Shown piece after piece: positions 18,996 to 28,770 of a stretch of 64,000 nucleotides of DNA. The position numbers and the translations under genes are program-made. The notes beneath the pieces were generated by a model. The model ran no database searches. It was not told the DNA's origin and saw only the letters and a program-made list of their open reading frames with translations. Origin of the DNA: Pseudoalteromonas piscicida (GTDB lineage Bacteria; Pseudomonadota; Gammaproteobacteria; Enterobacterales; Alteromonadaceae); assembly GCF_002744175.1 (NCBI RefSeq), contig NZ_NKHF01000004.1, positions 1-64,000 on the forward strand. Reading direction: 5' to 3'. Each line of letters opens with the position of its first letter. The stretch's first letter is position 1.

Positions 18996-20369
18996 ATGAA
19001 CTTCAAGATACTCCATCACGGTGCAACAACTGGCGTCACTGGCTCTTGCCATGAGCTGATTATCAAAAACCAACACAGTGTACTTATCGATTGTGGCTTA
19101 TTTCAGGGTAGTGAATCAGAGCAACCACTACCAATCGAGTTTGATATTGAAAACGTTTGCGCACTCATTGTAACCCACTGCCATATTGACCATGTAGGCC
19201 GTATCCCATACCTCCTTGCAGCTGGGTTTCAGCACCCTATATTTTGCTCACTTGCCACCGCCAAATTATTGCCTATGGTAATTGAAGATGCGCTAAAACT
19301 TGGGGTGACACGGGAGCAGCGCCTTATTGATAACTGTCTTAAATTACTGGAAAAGCTGATTGTGGCTGTCGATTTCAAGCAGTGGTTTTCACTTCCCTGC
19401 GACTCCAATGCACTCCCTGTCAAAGCAAGGCTACAACGGGCCGGGCATATCCTAGGCTCTGCCTATATCGAAATTGAACTTGGTAAAGCGAAAGGCAGGC
19501 AAAGAGTGGTGTTCTCTGGCGATTTAGGGGCCCCCTACACGCCATTACTTCCCTCTCCAAAAGCACCATATAGAGCTGACACCTTGGTGATTGAATCCAC
19601 CTACGGTGATAAGTTACATCAAGGCCGAGCTCACCGCACAAAAACACTTAAAAAAGTCATAGAAAAAGCAACCGTAGATAATGGTGTGGTGTTAATTCCT
19701 GCATTTAGTATTGGCCGCACTCAAGAACTCCTGTATGAGCTCGAGCAGATCATTCATAGTGCACCTAACCATAAAATGTGGCAGAACATTGAGGTTATTG
19801 TTGACTCTCCCATGGCCGCAAACTTTACGGAGTTTTATATTGATTTCAAAGCAATGTGGGATAAAGAAGCAAAAAAAAAGCTCCGCCAAGGGCGCCATCC
19901 GTTAGACTTTTCTAGTGTTTACACCATAGATTCACATTCGACTCATATTGCCACTGTAGACTACCTCAGTAAACGAAATAAGCCAGCTATTGTGATTGCT
20001 GCCAGTGGTATGTGTAGTGGCGGCAGAATAGTCAATTACCTCGAGCAGTTTTTACCAGACCCCACTGCCGACGTTATTTTTGTCGGTTATCAGAGTCAAG
20101 GTACGTTGGGTAAAGCCATACAGACTTATGGGCCAAGAGGCGGTTATGTTGAAATTAACGATAAGCGTATTGATATCAAAGCCGTAATTCACACAATCAG
20201 TGGCTATTCAGCTCATGCAGATCAAGATGGCTTGGTTCGCTTTGTTACCCAGATGAAGAAAAAGCCTAAACATATCAAGCTGGTTCATGGTGATGATAAT
20301 GCCAAACAAAGCTTGAAAGCGAAGTATGAAAGCTTACTTCCAAATACAATTGTAGAAATTGCACACTGA
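18996..20369 (+). CDS. Beta-CASP metallo-beta-lactamase-fold RNase
   Basis: A 457-residue member of the CPSF/beta-CASP RNA-processing nuclease family. The metal motifs are THCHIDHVGR (motif 2), RAGHILGSA, FSGDLG and the C-terminal GYSAHADQ. ESTYGD and the central beta-CASP domain are also typical. ATG at 18996, preceded by AAGGA, is the start; the open frame reaches back to 18852 but overlaps the upstream terminator. Family members act as zinc-dependent endo/exoribonucleases; the bacterial target is not known. galU follows after 69 bp. Confidence 0.88.
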   Translation: MNFKILHHGATTGVTGSCHELIIKNQHSVLIDCGLFQGSESEQPLPIEFDIENVCALIVTHCHIDHVGRIPYLLAAGFQHPIFCSLATAKLLPMVIEDALKLGVTREQRLIDNCLKLLEKLIVAVDFKQWFSLPCDSNALPVKARLQRAGHILGSAYIEIELGKAKGRQRVVFSGDLGAPYTPLLPSPKAPYRADTLVIESTYGDKLHQGRAHRTKTLKKVIEKATVDNGVVLIPAFSIGRTQELLYELEQIIHSAPNHKMWQNIEVIVDSPMAANFTEFYIDFKAMWDKEAKKKLRQGRHPLDFSSVYTIDSHSTHIATVDYLSKRNKPAIVIAASGMCSGGRIVNYLEQFLPDPTADVIFVGYQSQGTLGKAIQTYGPRGGYVEINDKRIDIKAVIHTISGYSAHADQDGLVRFVTQMKKKPKHIKLVHGDDNAKQSLKAKYESLLPNTIVEIAH

Positions 20370-20438
20370 TCTATTGTCACTAATTTATCACTTAACTATG
20401 GCACGCTAACATGAACATGCACAAAATATGGACTATTT

Positions 20439-21335
20439 ATGAAAGCTGTTATTCCTGTTGCGGGCCTAGGCACCCGCATGCTTCCAATGACCAAAGCTAT
20501 CCCCAAAGAAATGCTCCCATTGGTAGATAAACCGTTGATTCAATATATAGTGGCTGAATGTGCAGCTGCCGGCATAAAAGAAATCGTATTAGTCACTCAT
20601 TCATCCAAAAATGCCATTGAAAACCATTTTGATACCAGCTTTGAGCTAGAAGCTTCACTTGAAAAACGTGTCAAACGTAAGCTTTTAGATGAAGTTCGCT
20701 CGATTTGCCCAGAAGGTGTCACCATTATGCATGTACGTCAAGGCGAGGCAAAAGGGCTTGGTCACGCCGTTTTATGTGCTCAACCGATTGTGGGAGACAA
20801 TGACTTTGTGGTGGTACTACCGGATGTAATCTTGGATGAATATACAGCAGATCAAAATCATGAAAACTTGGCTGCTATGTTGACGCGCTTTCATCAAACC
20901 AAAGCGAGCCAGATCATGTTAGAACCAGTACCAGAACGAGACGTATGTAAATATGGCATTGCAGACATCAATGGGGTCGCACTTAATCCAGGCGAAAGTA
21001 GCCCTATAAAACATATGGTGGAAAAACCCCCCGTGGAAGAAGCCCCTTCAAATTTAGCTGTTGTTGGCCGTTATGTGTTGTCTAAAAACATCTGGCCGTT
21101 ATTGAGAAAAACGCCGATAGGCGCAGGTGGTGAAATCCAACTAACAGATGCCATAGATATGCTTATGGAACAAGAAACCGTAGAGGCGTTTCATATGAGT
21201 GGTTGTTCACACGACTGTGGAGATAAGTTAGGTTATCTTAAAGCTATCGTTGAATATACAATTAGAGACGAACAACTAGGCAACGAGTTCAGTCAGTTTC
21301 TCAAACGCTTTCAACAGCTAAGTATTGCTTCTTAA
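20439..21335 (+). CDS. galU: UTP-glucose-1-phosphate uridylyltransferase
   Basis: Makes UDP-glucose from UTP and glucose-1-phosphate, the precursor for UDP-glucuronate (by the Ugd encoded at 57061) and other envelope sugars. 298 residues, standard length. The nucleotidyltransferase signature [19 protein letters not shown] is at the N-terminus; further conserved blocks are [22 protein letters not shown] and MVEKPP. Its location outside the large minus-strand polysaccharide locus is usual for a housekeeping galU. Confidence 0.97.
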   Translation: MKAVIPVAGLGTRMLPMTKAIPKEMLPLVDKPLIQYIVAECAAAGIKEIVLVTHSSKNAIENHFDTSFELEASLEKRVKRKLLDEVRSICPEGVTIMHVRQGEAKGLGHAVLCAQPIVGDNDFVVVLPDVILDEYTADQNHENLAAMLTRFHQTKASQIMLEPVPERDVCKYGIADINGVALNPGESSPIKHMVEKPPVEEAPSNLAVVGRYVLSKNIWPLLRKTPIGAGGEIQLTDAIDMLMEQETVEAFHMSGCSHDCGDKLGYLKAIVEYTIRDEQLGNEFSQFLKRFQQLSIAS

Positions 21336-21341
21336 ATAATT

Positions 21342-21374
21342 TTGCTCCACCGATGACTGGCGGAGGTGGAGCAA
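21342..21374. terminator. Hairpin between galU and the recombinase-like gene
   Basis: A 10-bp perfect inverted repeat (TTGCTCCACC at 21342-21351 with 21365-21374) sits directly after galU between convergent genes. It lacks a strong T tract on either strand. Confidence 0.5.
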
Positions 21375-21416
21375 CCACTAAACTGACTATAAGCGATTAA
21401 TTAAAGCTTTTATAAT

Positions 21417-22094
21417 TTAATCCCGCGCTACAAAGCGCTGCCAAGTTGCATTAGGGTTAATAACACGAATCGGTGAGGTTACTTGCTTCAATAAATTGAG
21501 TGAAGGGATAGCTATCTCTTGTCCATCCTCTTTTAATCCCATCAAATATAAAAAACTTGCTTTACTACCATGTTGGATGGCTGAAATCCTAACTTGCTGT
21601 TCAAAATTAAGGCGCAAACTGCTAATTGCCGTTTTCAACCCTTGCTGATCAACATTTGGTAAACCACATTTTTGTAGATAACCAAGTCGTTCTCCCTCAC
21701 CAGAAAACCAGATCCGGACTTTTTCGCTATAACGGCCCGTTTTCGCTGGTAGGTCAAACATTAATCTTTGCTGCTTTTGTTGTTGTACCAACTTTATATA
21801 AGGTTCTAACCCAGCTTGCCATAACGCGGGGTGTATAGGCACAAAGCGCGATTGAATTTTTCCATGAGTTTTAAAGTGAAATAAATGTACATGCTGTTTG
21901 TGATAAATATCATCAAGGGTTAAGGAGCCAACTTCATCGCTATAAGCCCCAGTATAATAGCAAATCAATGGCAACCAGAAATGCCAGTGTTTAGGCTGTT
22001 CACGCTTTAGCTTTTCGTCCGAGTAGATGTAGCCATTAAATAGAGTATGAAGCTCCATTGCAGAGAATGCACGACGACCTAAGTGAGATTTCAT
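21417..22094 (-). CDS. Degenerate tyrosine-recombinase-like protein
   Basis: A 225-residue protein that resembles the catalytic domain of phage-type integrases: PLICYYTGAYSDEVGSLTLDDI matches the box I region and FKTHGKIQSRFVPIHP the beta-hairpin lysine region. However, the box I arginine (TGAR in active enzymes) is Tyr here, the H-x-x-R box reads SSLRLNF with His lost, and no nucleophile tyrosine motif follows. It also lacks the N-terminal core-binding domain. It is therefore probably catalytically dead, either a remnant or a repurposed DNA-binding protein. No att-like repeats were found around it. Confidence 0.7.
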   Translation of the reverse strand: MKSHLGRRAFSAMELHTLFNGYIYSDEKLKREQPKHWHFWLPLICYYTGAYSDEVGSLTLDDIYHKQHVHLFHFKTHGKIQSRFVPIHPALWQAGLEPYIKLVQQQKQQRLMFDLPAKTGRYSEKVRIWFSGEGERLGYLQKCGLPNVDQQGLKTAISSLRLNFEQQVRISAIQHGSKASFLYLMGLKEDGQEIAIPSLNLLKQVTSPIRVINPNATWQRFVARD

Positions 22095-22289
22095 ACCAAA
22101 ATTAATGTCTTAGTTGAATTAAAGAAATGTAAGTTTAGCGCTTTTTAATAGCCTCTGGAAGCCGTTAAATATGATAACCCAAATTGAGATAGTTAGTTCA
22201 GCCCCTATAGGCTTTGTTATTAGTTCACCAATTAATGAACATAGCCGTTCCATCAAGTCTACCATCTAAGGAAGTTACATCGCCCATAA

Positions 22290-22316
22290 AAAATGCCGAC
22301 AAATTGTCGGCATTTT
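22290..22316 (-). terminator. Terminator after the large lipoprotein gene
   Basis: A perfect inverted repeat (AAAATGCCGAC with GTCGGCATTTT) followed on the minus strand by a run of Ts (GGCATTTTTTATG). It lies 26 bases after the lipoprotein stop and is nearly symmetric. Confidence 0.85.
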
Positions 22317-22341
22317 CACATGTACTAAAACAGGTAAGCTA

Positions 22342-23934
22342 TTAATTGCCGCCTGTTGTACCTGTTGAACCTGTAGTTGTCGGACAGGTTACCTCAAAGG
22401 TACGTGCTAAGTCATCAGCATTGACGCTATCAAGTTCGAATGTATTGGCAGTTGTTACTGGAACGCCACGGAAGTTGATAGATACTTGATACGTTTCACC
22501 TTCACGTAGGTTGGTCAACTGGAAGTTACCATTCGCATCTTTTAGCGCAGTACGTACACCTTTACCAGCACGCTTGTACTTAACTGTAGAGTTGCTCAAG
22601 TCAACTGATACATTACGATCGTTAGCACACACACCATTCAACGTTAATTGTTTATCAACAAGTGTAAACGGTGCTGTTAGGGTGATAGCAATTGGATCTT
22701 CGGCACAAATCGCTACTTCGTTTTGTGTTTCAAACCATACACCACCCTCACGGTCACGTACCTTAATACGTGCACTTGCATCTGCTGCAATACCGTATCT
22801 CTTTGCATTAGCTGCTGAGATAAACTCTCTTGTTGCTGTACCCGGAGGTAATGGTGCAGAGAATGCCCCATCAGATGAAACTGCTGTAAATACTAGACCA
22901 CCTGTTGGAACAGTACCAGTGATGTTTGCCGCTACTGGGTTTGCACAGATTGCTTGCTTTCTTGTTACAGCAAAGAAAGTCAAGTGATCAGTGTTAAAGC
23001 TTACTGTGCCGTCTACATTTTTAGTAACAGCAAAGTCATCCGCCATCCAATTACCAGTGTCTGTATCAAATGAACTTACAGATAAGTCACCAGCATCTAC
23101 ACCTGTTAAGTCTGGTGCTGCTAATGTCACATTCAACTCACCGTTTTCGAACGATTTAACTGCCGTGCTACCAACCAATAAGTTGATATCAGCAACAGAA
23201 ACAGGCACATCAACTTGCGTGTCGGCATTCGCGTTTAGACCTTCTGGTAAGATTTGGCCTTTACTAGTAGAGTCTGCTTCTACACCAACAACGCTTAGAG
23301 TAGCGGTTGCACCTTCAACAGCTTCACCATTTTTGTCTTTAAGGGCTGTACCTTGAGGAAGTGTAGCAGTTGCAACTGCGTTGTCGCCAGATGTAGCAGA
23401 AGCCTCTATTTCAGCGCCAGTATCGCCATTAGCAACAGCACCTTCTCCAGTATCAGCTGCAATACCCACTTTACCAATCTCAAGAAGCGCCAACTCGACG
23501 TTAACTACTTTTACGCCGTCTGCGTTTGCAAGATCGATGATGAATGACTTAGTTACAAAACCATCGGCTGAAACAACAGCTGTCACGCTTTCCGTGTTCG
23601 AGCCATCTTTACGAGTGATAACAAAACCGCCTTCTTCTCCAGTTTGAAGCTCTTGGACTTGCTCACCATTGGCATTAACGATGCTAGTAGACGGAGCACC
23701 ATTTTCTAAGAACTTAACCGTTGCATCAACAACATTTGAGTCTGCATCATTGATCACGGCGCCGTTTACAACAAAACTCAGCTCTGCTGGTACTTCTGGT
23801 GCAACAACTACTGGGTCAGTCGGTTCAGGTGGTGGAGTTATTACTACATTGTTATCATCATCGCTAAAACAGCCAGATAGCATTAACGCTGAAGCGATAG
23901 ACAATGCGAGGATAGATTTTTTGTTCGCAATCAT
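22342..23934 (-). CDS. Large lipoprotein of unknown function
   Basis: A 530-residue lipoprotein: the signal ends in LMLSGC with Cys22 as the lipidated residue, followed by an Asp-rich stretch and a Pro/Val linker (TPPPEPTDPVVVAPEVP). The acidic residues after Cys suggest surface or periplasmic sorting but do not decide it. The body is beta-rich, with a carboxypeptidase-regulatory-like or Ig-like segment (about 60-150) and another near the C-terminus (about 440-515). A Ser/Thr/Gly tail ends the protein. No enzyme motif was seen. It is monocistronic, with its own terminator. Confidence 0.8.
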   Translation of the reverse strand: MIANKKSILALSIASALMLSGCFSDDDNNVVITPPPEPTDPVVVAPEVPAELSFVVNGAVINDADSNVVDATVKFLENGAPSTSIVNANGEQVQELQTGEEGGFVITRKDGSNTESVTAVVSADGFVTKSFIIDLANADGVKVVNVELALLEIGKVGIAADTGEGAVANGDTGAEIEASATSGDNAVATATLPQGTALKDKNGEAVEGATATLSVVGVEADSTSKGQILPEGLNANADTQVDVPVSVADINLLVGSTAVKSFENGELNVTLAAPDLTGVDAGDLSVSSFDTDTGNWMADDFAVTKNVDGTVSFNTDHLTFFAVTRKQAICANPVAANITGTVPTGGLVFTAVSSDGAFSAPLPPGTATREFISAANAKRYGIAADASARIKVRDREGGVWFETQNEVAICAEDPIAITLTAPFTLVDKQLTLNGVCANDRNVSVDLSNSTVKYKRAGKGVRTALKDANGNFQLTNLREGETYQVSINFRGVPVTTANTFELDSVNADDLARTFEVTCPTTTGSTGTTGGN

Positions 23935-24278
23935 GATTAGTCCTTGTTTCCTTTAAAGTATCACGTGCTAGATGCACAGTTACAAATTTTACGCTAAGCA
24001 TGTTTTATGCACGCGTACTGATAAATTATTGTCTTACAGGGACTTTTCTTCCCTGATAAAGGGCCTGCGAATTAACGCTACTCAGAAGTTAGCAAATTTC
24101 CCAAGCCACTAAAATTTAGCATAGATGCTATACGCTGCCAAACAGTCCACTTAATTTCTTTACTAGATTACTACCAGTGTATTTAATAAACAACCTCTTA
24201 GTGGCAGCAATTTACAAAATAATAAGTGTTTTGCTAATTTAGTTACAACTTTGTTCCTAAAGAAAATAAAACCAAGTC
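23935..24278. other. Intergenic region between the lipoprotein and yjbH genes
   Basis: About 340 bp with no ORF of note. On the minus strand it holds a small hairpin (AGGGA..TCCCT near 24038-24055) in the leader of the lipoprotein gene. No known riboswitch fold was recognised. It presumably contains the lipoprotein promoter. Confidence 0.4.
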
Positions 24279-26443
24279 CTACTTGTTGCTTTTGTATTCA
24301 TGGTAAACGGCTTGTAACCTTTCTAAGTGATTATAAATATAAGCACCAGACAAACGCCCTTGGTTGAAAAATGTACGCTCCATATTCACTTGAGTGGTTA
24401 ACTCTTCTGCTCTTGCAGCAGCCAAACGATTATGGCTTTCTCCAATACGTGAACCAATGCTATAACGCCACGATTCATGACCTTTCAGTTGCCCATACCA
24501 TCTTGGTGCCATGTCTTTACGCGGAGTAAGCGGAATACTTATCGAAATACCTGCAATTTGGACATTTGTGTCCTGAGCATAGATTCCAATATAGCTATCT
24601 CCAAACCAAAAACGAGTTTCTACTTTTACCCCTTTATCACCGTAAAAGAACTCCCCCCCAGTCACATGAAAGCTAAGATCCTTTTCAGCCCACAAATAGC
24701 GATATGATACAGTGCCGTAATCACGCTCAAAACCATCATAGTCTTCATATTCTAAATAAGCGTAATTGGCTTCTATCTTATGGCGACCGTTACCACTCAA
24801 CCAACCAGTGGTATTCTTGAAGCCCAAATAGTCGTTATAATTCTTGAAAAAGCCAATGTGGGTTTGATTATATAGCCCAAATGGCAAGTCAAAGGTTTGG
24901 TAAAAAGTTGCCTCAGTCAAGCCATCTTGTTTGGCGAAGCGGGCAAATGGTTTACCGAGTTCAAAGTCATCGGTTTTATCAACCTCTGTTTGCGCGGTAA
25001 CTGAAACACCTGCACCATACCAGAGTGGCACGGTAACATTAGCTTTAGCTGCTAGTGAGTAGTCGTATACTCCTAACTCAGTAGCGATATTGGTTGCTAA
25101 ACTTGGGAATACCGTAAACCTTGGCTTAAAGTAAGGGCTATTAGCACTAATCTCCCCAACCCAAGCAACTCCTGCGACTGCAGACATTTCTCCTTGATTA
25201 ATCGATAAATCAGGAGTGATACCTTGATGAAGGAACTGCTTGTAGTTATTCACTTCGCCAGAAATTGCCAACATCGCCATGCCATGGTTTTTAAGCTGAA
25301 TAGTAAATCGAGCTTGGGGGTCGTCGAGATATTCAGTTATTCGCCCCATAACTAAACCAAGGGCATCAATATCGTTACGATTAAAAATATGGTTTTCAAA
25401 ACTAACTACAACATGAGCGTTGTTATTGACCCCTACGCTCACCCCCTCAAAGCCGTCTGTCAGCAATGCATGTTTTAATGCTCTCGCACTTATATTCAAT
25501 GCTTTTGGCAAGCCATAGTTATCATTAGGTTCAGTGCTTAGCTTAGCCTCCTGTAAAGCCCTACCTGGTAATCCAGATGCTTTATTTGATTCGCTAAGCG
25601 AGTTATTCTTCTGGCCACCATCTTGGTCTTTTACATTGACCAACCTTGCTGCTTGATGGCTTGTAGGCTGCGGTGCTGCTGTTACTTTACGGGCTTTTGT
25701 GGGTTCATAAAGAGGCAACCTAAAACTGAGCCCCCAGTAGGTATCTTTTTCGCTATATTCGGTATTAGAATAAAACTTACTGGTTAAGGTCAGCTCACCT
25801 ATATCATATAACCAAGCTTTAGGGATAGTCACTCTTGCACCAGCACTAAACGCTTCAGCATCGTGCTCTAGCTGCAGGGTAAACCAGTCCAATGCTTGCC
25901 ACTCTACGCTACCAAATGCACCATCCATCATTCCGGAGGCTCGATCACTTGCGGCTATACCAGCCGAAAACCTAAAGTTGCGCCATTCTTTTGATCCCAC
26001 GGCATAGTAGGTTTCGTAATTATTTGCGGCCCCTCCCAAATCTTTAGCACCAATGGCCAGCGTGAGCCAATCATTCGGGATAAAAGGAAGTTCGTATTTT
26101 AGATTAAAGGAGAGATCCCTAGTTTGCTCTTCATCCTTAGCAGCACGCGTAAATAGGTTATCATGTATAGTACTTGAGGCTATCATTCCGCTAATTTCAA
26201 GGCCAGGATATAACCCTGCTGAAAAAATAAAGTTATGTCCGTCTTTATATTGTTGTCCCTGTATGTCTAATTGGTTGTTATAACTTATATCAGCTGTGCC
26301 AGGCTGCAAAGTATCAGCGCTAGGGGTATTAAATACCCCAGTAAACCTGCAAGAGAGCTATAATCATCAACTGTGTTTTTTGCCAAAGCAGGCAAAGCCG
26401 TTGCCACTGTGCCACAGACAACTAGATATTTTATTTTTAGCAT
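24279..26443 (-). pseudogene. yjbH: YjbH-family exopolysaccharide protein, frameshifted near the N-terminus
   Basis: A DUF940/YjbH-like outer-membrane protein implicated in exopolysaccharide production. The frame open from 26309 to 24279 encodes 676 residues but has only a TTG as possible start and no signal peptide. Upstream, in another frame, ATG at 26443 begins a good signal peptide (MLKIKYLVV..LPALA) followed by DDYSSLAG. Joining the two frames at 26343-26345 by one extra T on the coding strand (GGTTT to GGTTTT) gives SLAGFTGVFNTPSADTL, the expected family N-terminus. As read, the gene is broken by a one-base deletion, or the sequence has a homopolymer error. It is the last gene of the polysaccharide locus. 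Confidence 0.75.
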
Positions 26444-26538
26444 AAGCGCAAACCAATTCCATTGCTGCAGCCTAAAGAGCTGCGTATTATTTTTTCTATA
26501 ACGCCATTATAGAGCGATCAGTGAATGAACAAAATAAT

Positions 26539-28509
26539 TTACTTGTTACTTCTTAGATTAACTACCTTTGGCTCATCTATAATTTCATCTGTATAGCTAT
26601 CGAGATCTTGTTTAGCATTCCAAACCAGATCGCCAATACCATCCGTAGGTGTAAAGGCTAATGGTGCTTCTAACAGCAGGGTACGAATGACATCATGCTC
26701 AAAGTCATGACAAGCCTTGTCAAACTTTGCGATCAACGTTTCAAGCTCTCCAATAGAAAGCTTTACCTCAGAAGCAGTCATAATGCGCTCATGTGAGGTT
26801 TGCTCCACGTTATCCCCAATAAGCAGCTCTTCATAAAGCTTTTCACCTGGGCGTAAACCCGTGCATTTAATTTCAATATCGCCATGAGGGTTCGACCCGC
26901 TTTTGACCTCAAGGCCTGATAAATGCACCATTTTAGTAGCTAAATCCTTAATTTTAACCGACTCGCCCATGTCTAATACAAACACATCGCCGCCACGACC
27001 CATCGCCCCTGCTTGAATCACCAGCTGAGCAGCCTCTGGAATCGTCATAAAAAAGCGAGTGATATCATTGTGTGTTAGTGTTATTGGACCACCTTCTTTA
27101 ATTTGCCGACGGAATAAGGGCACAACCGAGCCGCTTGAACCCAACACGTTACCAAAGCGCACCATACAAAAACGGGTGTGTCTATACACAGACTTGCTCT
27201 CAGCTAAGGCTTGCAGTACAAGTTCAGCCATACGCTTGGTTGCCCCCATTACATTGGTGGGGCGCACGGCTTTATCGGTGGAAATAAGCACAAAGGTCTC
27301 TACCCCAGAATTAATTGCCGCTTTAGCTGCATAATAAGTACCAAACACATTATTGCGCACGCCTTCAACCACATTTAGCTCAACCAGCGGCACATGCTTG
27401 TAAGCTGCGGCATGGTACACTGTTTGTACGCCAAACGCCTTCATGCAGGTTTCAATGCGGTTAATACGCTGAACAGAGCCAATAATAGGTACAATCTCAA
27501 CATTCAAGCCTTTTTCGGTACAGGTTTGTAGCAGTTCTTTCTCTATGCTGTATAAGCCAAATTCAGAGACCTCAAACAGCACTAACTTAGCAGGTCCATG
27601 TTTGATAATTTGCCGACACAACTCAGAGCCAATAGAGCCACCTGCTCCCGTGACCATCACCACTTTATTATGAATATTAGCAGCCATTAACTCAGCTTTG
27701 GGAGCGACGGGATCCCGGCCCAATAAATCTTCGATTTCAACTTCTTTTATTTCATTTTGGCTGGCGCGGCCATCAATCACGTCGGCCATTCCGGGTACCG
27801 TCATCACTTCTAACGGTAACTTTTCTAATTTGGTTAAAATTTCTTTACGACGGGCACGTGATACACTCGGTAAGGCAAGCAATACTTTTTTCACTTGCTT
27901 TTTATCGATCAACTTGTAAATGTCTTCAAACGGTAACACTACTTTACCAAGAATAATAGAGTGATGCTTAGTTTTATCGTCATCAATATAAGCGCTAACA
28001 AAATAATCTGGTCCAGTTGCTAAAGCTGTGGCAAGCTGTCGGCCCGCATCGCCTGCCCCATAAATAACCACAGGGGTTTTAGTGGTAGAGGTAACACGGC
28101 TTATTAACGCCCGTACCAAAATACGTGCCCCGCCAACCGAGAGCACCAAGAGCCAAGCATAAATAACTGGCATAGTACGAGGAATATTCACTTGAGTAAA
28201 AAAGGCGGTAATCACCAACACCATAGTACTAATTGATGTACCTAACACCACAGCACCTACAGCATTGGCACCAACATAGCGCAGTACAGCTCGATATAGC
28301 CCTAGCCTGACAAAAGCAAGTAGACTTAACGGCAGTACAATTCCTAATAACATCCAATTATGGCGGCTAAATAAAGGGGAGAGACTGTCAAGTCTAACAA
28401 TAAGGGCTAACCAAAAAGCTGAAAAAATAAAAATTGAATCAATCAATAAAGTAAGTAGCCGCTTTTTACTGCGAGGTGCACTTAAAAGTGCTTGTAGCCA
28501 AGTCTCCAT
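26539..28509 (-). CDS. Membrane NDP-sugar 4,6-dehydratase, PglF/WbpM/CapD family
   Basis: A 656-residue inner-membrane enzyme that converts UDP-GlcNAc to its 4-keto-6-deoxy form. Four transmembrane helices fill about 15-140, then a CoA-binding-like Rossmann fold (VIYGAGDAGRQLA, about 150-270) and the SDR dehydratase domain with GAGGSIGSELC and STDKAVRPTNVMGATK, in which the Met-x3-Lys (MGATK) replaces Tyr-x3-Lys as usual for this long subfamily. ATG at 28509 with AAGGG six bases upstream is a better start than GTG at 28530. With the aminotransferase and formyltransferase upstream it probably makes a UDP-4-amino-4,6-dideoxy sugar. Confidence 0.9.
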   Translation of the reverse strand: METWLQALLSAPRSKKRLLTLLIDSIFIFSAFWLALIVRLDSLSPLFSRHNWMLLGIVLPLSLLAFVRLGLYRAVLRYVGANAVGAVVLGTSISTMVLVITAFFTQVNIPRTMPVIYAWLLVLSVGGARILVRALISRVTSTTKTPVVIYGAGDAGRQLATALATGPDYFVSAYIDDDKTKHHSIILGKVVLPFEDIYKLIDKKQVKKVLLALPSVSRARRKEILTKLEKLPLEVMTVPGMADVIDGRASQNEIKEVEIEDLLGRDPVAPKAELMAANIHNKVVMVTGAGGSIGSELCRQIIKHGPAKLVLFEVSEFGLYSIEKELLQTCTEKGLNVEIVPIIGSVQRINRIETCMKAFGVQTVYHAAAYKHVPLVELNVVEGVRNNVFGTYYAAKAAINSGVETFVLISTDKAVRPTNVMGATKRMAELVLQALAESKSVYRHTRFCMVRFGNVLGSSGSVVPLFRRQIKEGGPITLTHNDITRFFMTIPEAAQLVIQAGAMGRGGDVFVLDMGESVKIKDLATKMVHLSGLEVKSGSNPHGDIEIKCTGLRPGEKLYEELLIGDNVEQTSHERIMTASEVKLSIGELETLIAKFDKACHDFEHDVIRTLLLEAPLAFTPTDGIGDLVWNAKQDLDSYTDEIIDEPKVVNLRSNK

Positions 28510-28726
28510 TTTTATCCCTTTTATATCCACGTCTTTAGTAAGCTCGGGTGAGTCTACATTATAGCCAAATTATTAATAAAAACATCTACCTTTTCCGAGT
28601 ATAGAATTGCTAAGGTTTTGGTAGAAAGTTGGCTATTGCTTTGACGATACCTTTGTGGATTGAGCTAACCTGTAACGAATTTAGCTCAGCATTAATGAGC
28701 TCAAAACAATAAACACAAATTTAGAA

Positions 28727-28766
28727 TGACCAAACGGGTGCATTGAAAACATTACCCGAGTGGTCA
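28727..28766 (-). terminator. Imperfect hairpin between the aminotransferase and dehydratase genes
   Basis: TGACCA..CGGGT pairs with ACCCG..TGGTCA (28727-28739 with 28754-28766, two internal mismatches). The T content after it on the minus strand is modest, so it may attenuate rather than stop transcription. The rest of the 260-bp gap (28510-28770) shows no gene. Confidence 0.4.
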
Positions 28767-28770
28767 GAGC

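Noticed and set aside
21417-22341. Possible prophage or genomic-island boundary around the recombinase-like gene.
   Set aside because: The recombinase lacks catalytic residues, there is no tRNA gene or direct repeat nearby, and no phage genes follow.
23935-24278. Possible cyclic-di-GMP or other riboswitch before the lipoprotein gene.
   Set aside because: Only a short hairpin was visible; none of the conserved riboswitch core sequences was recognised.
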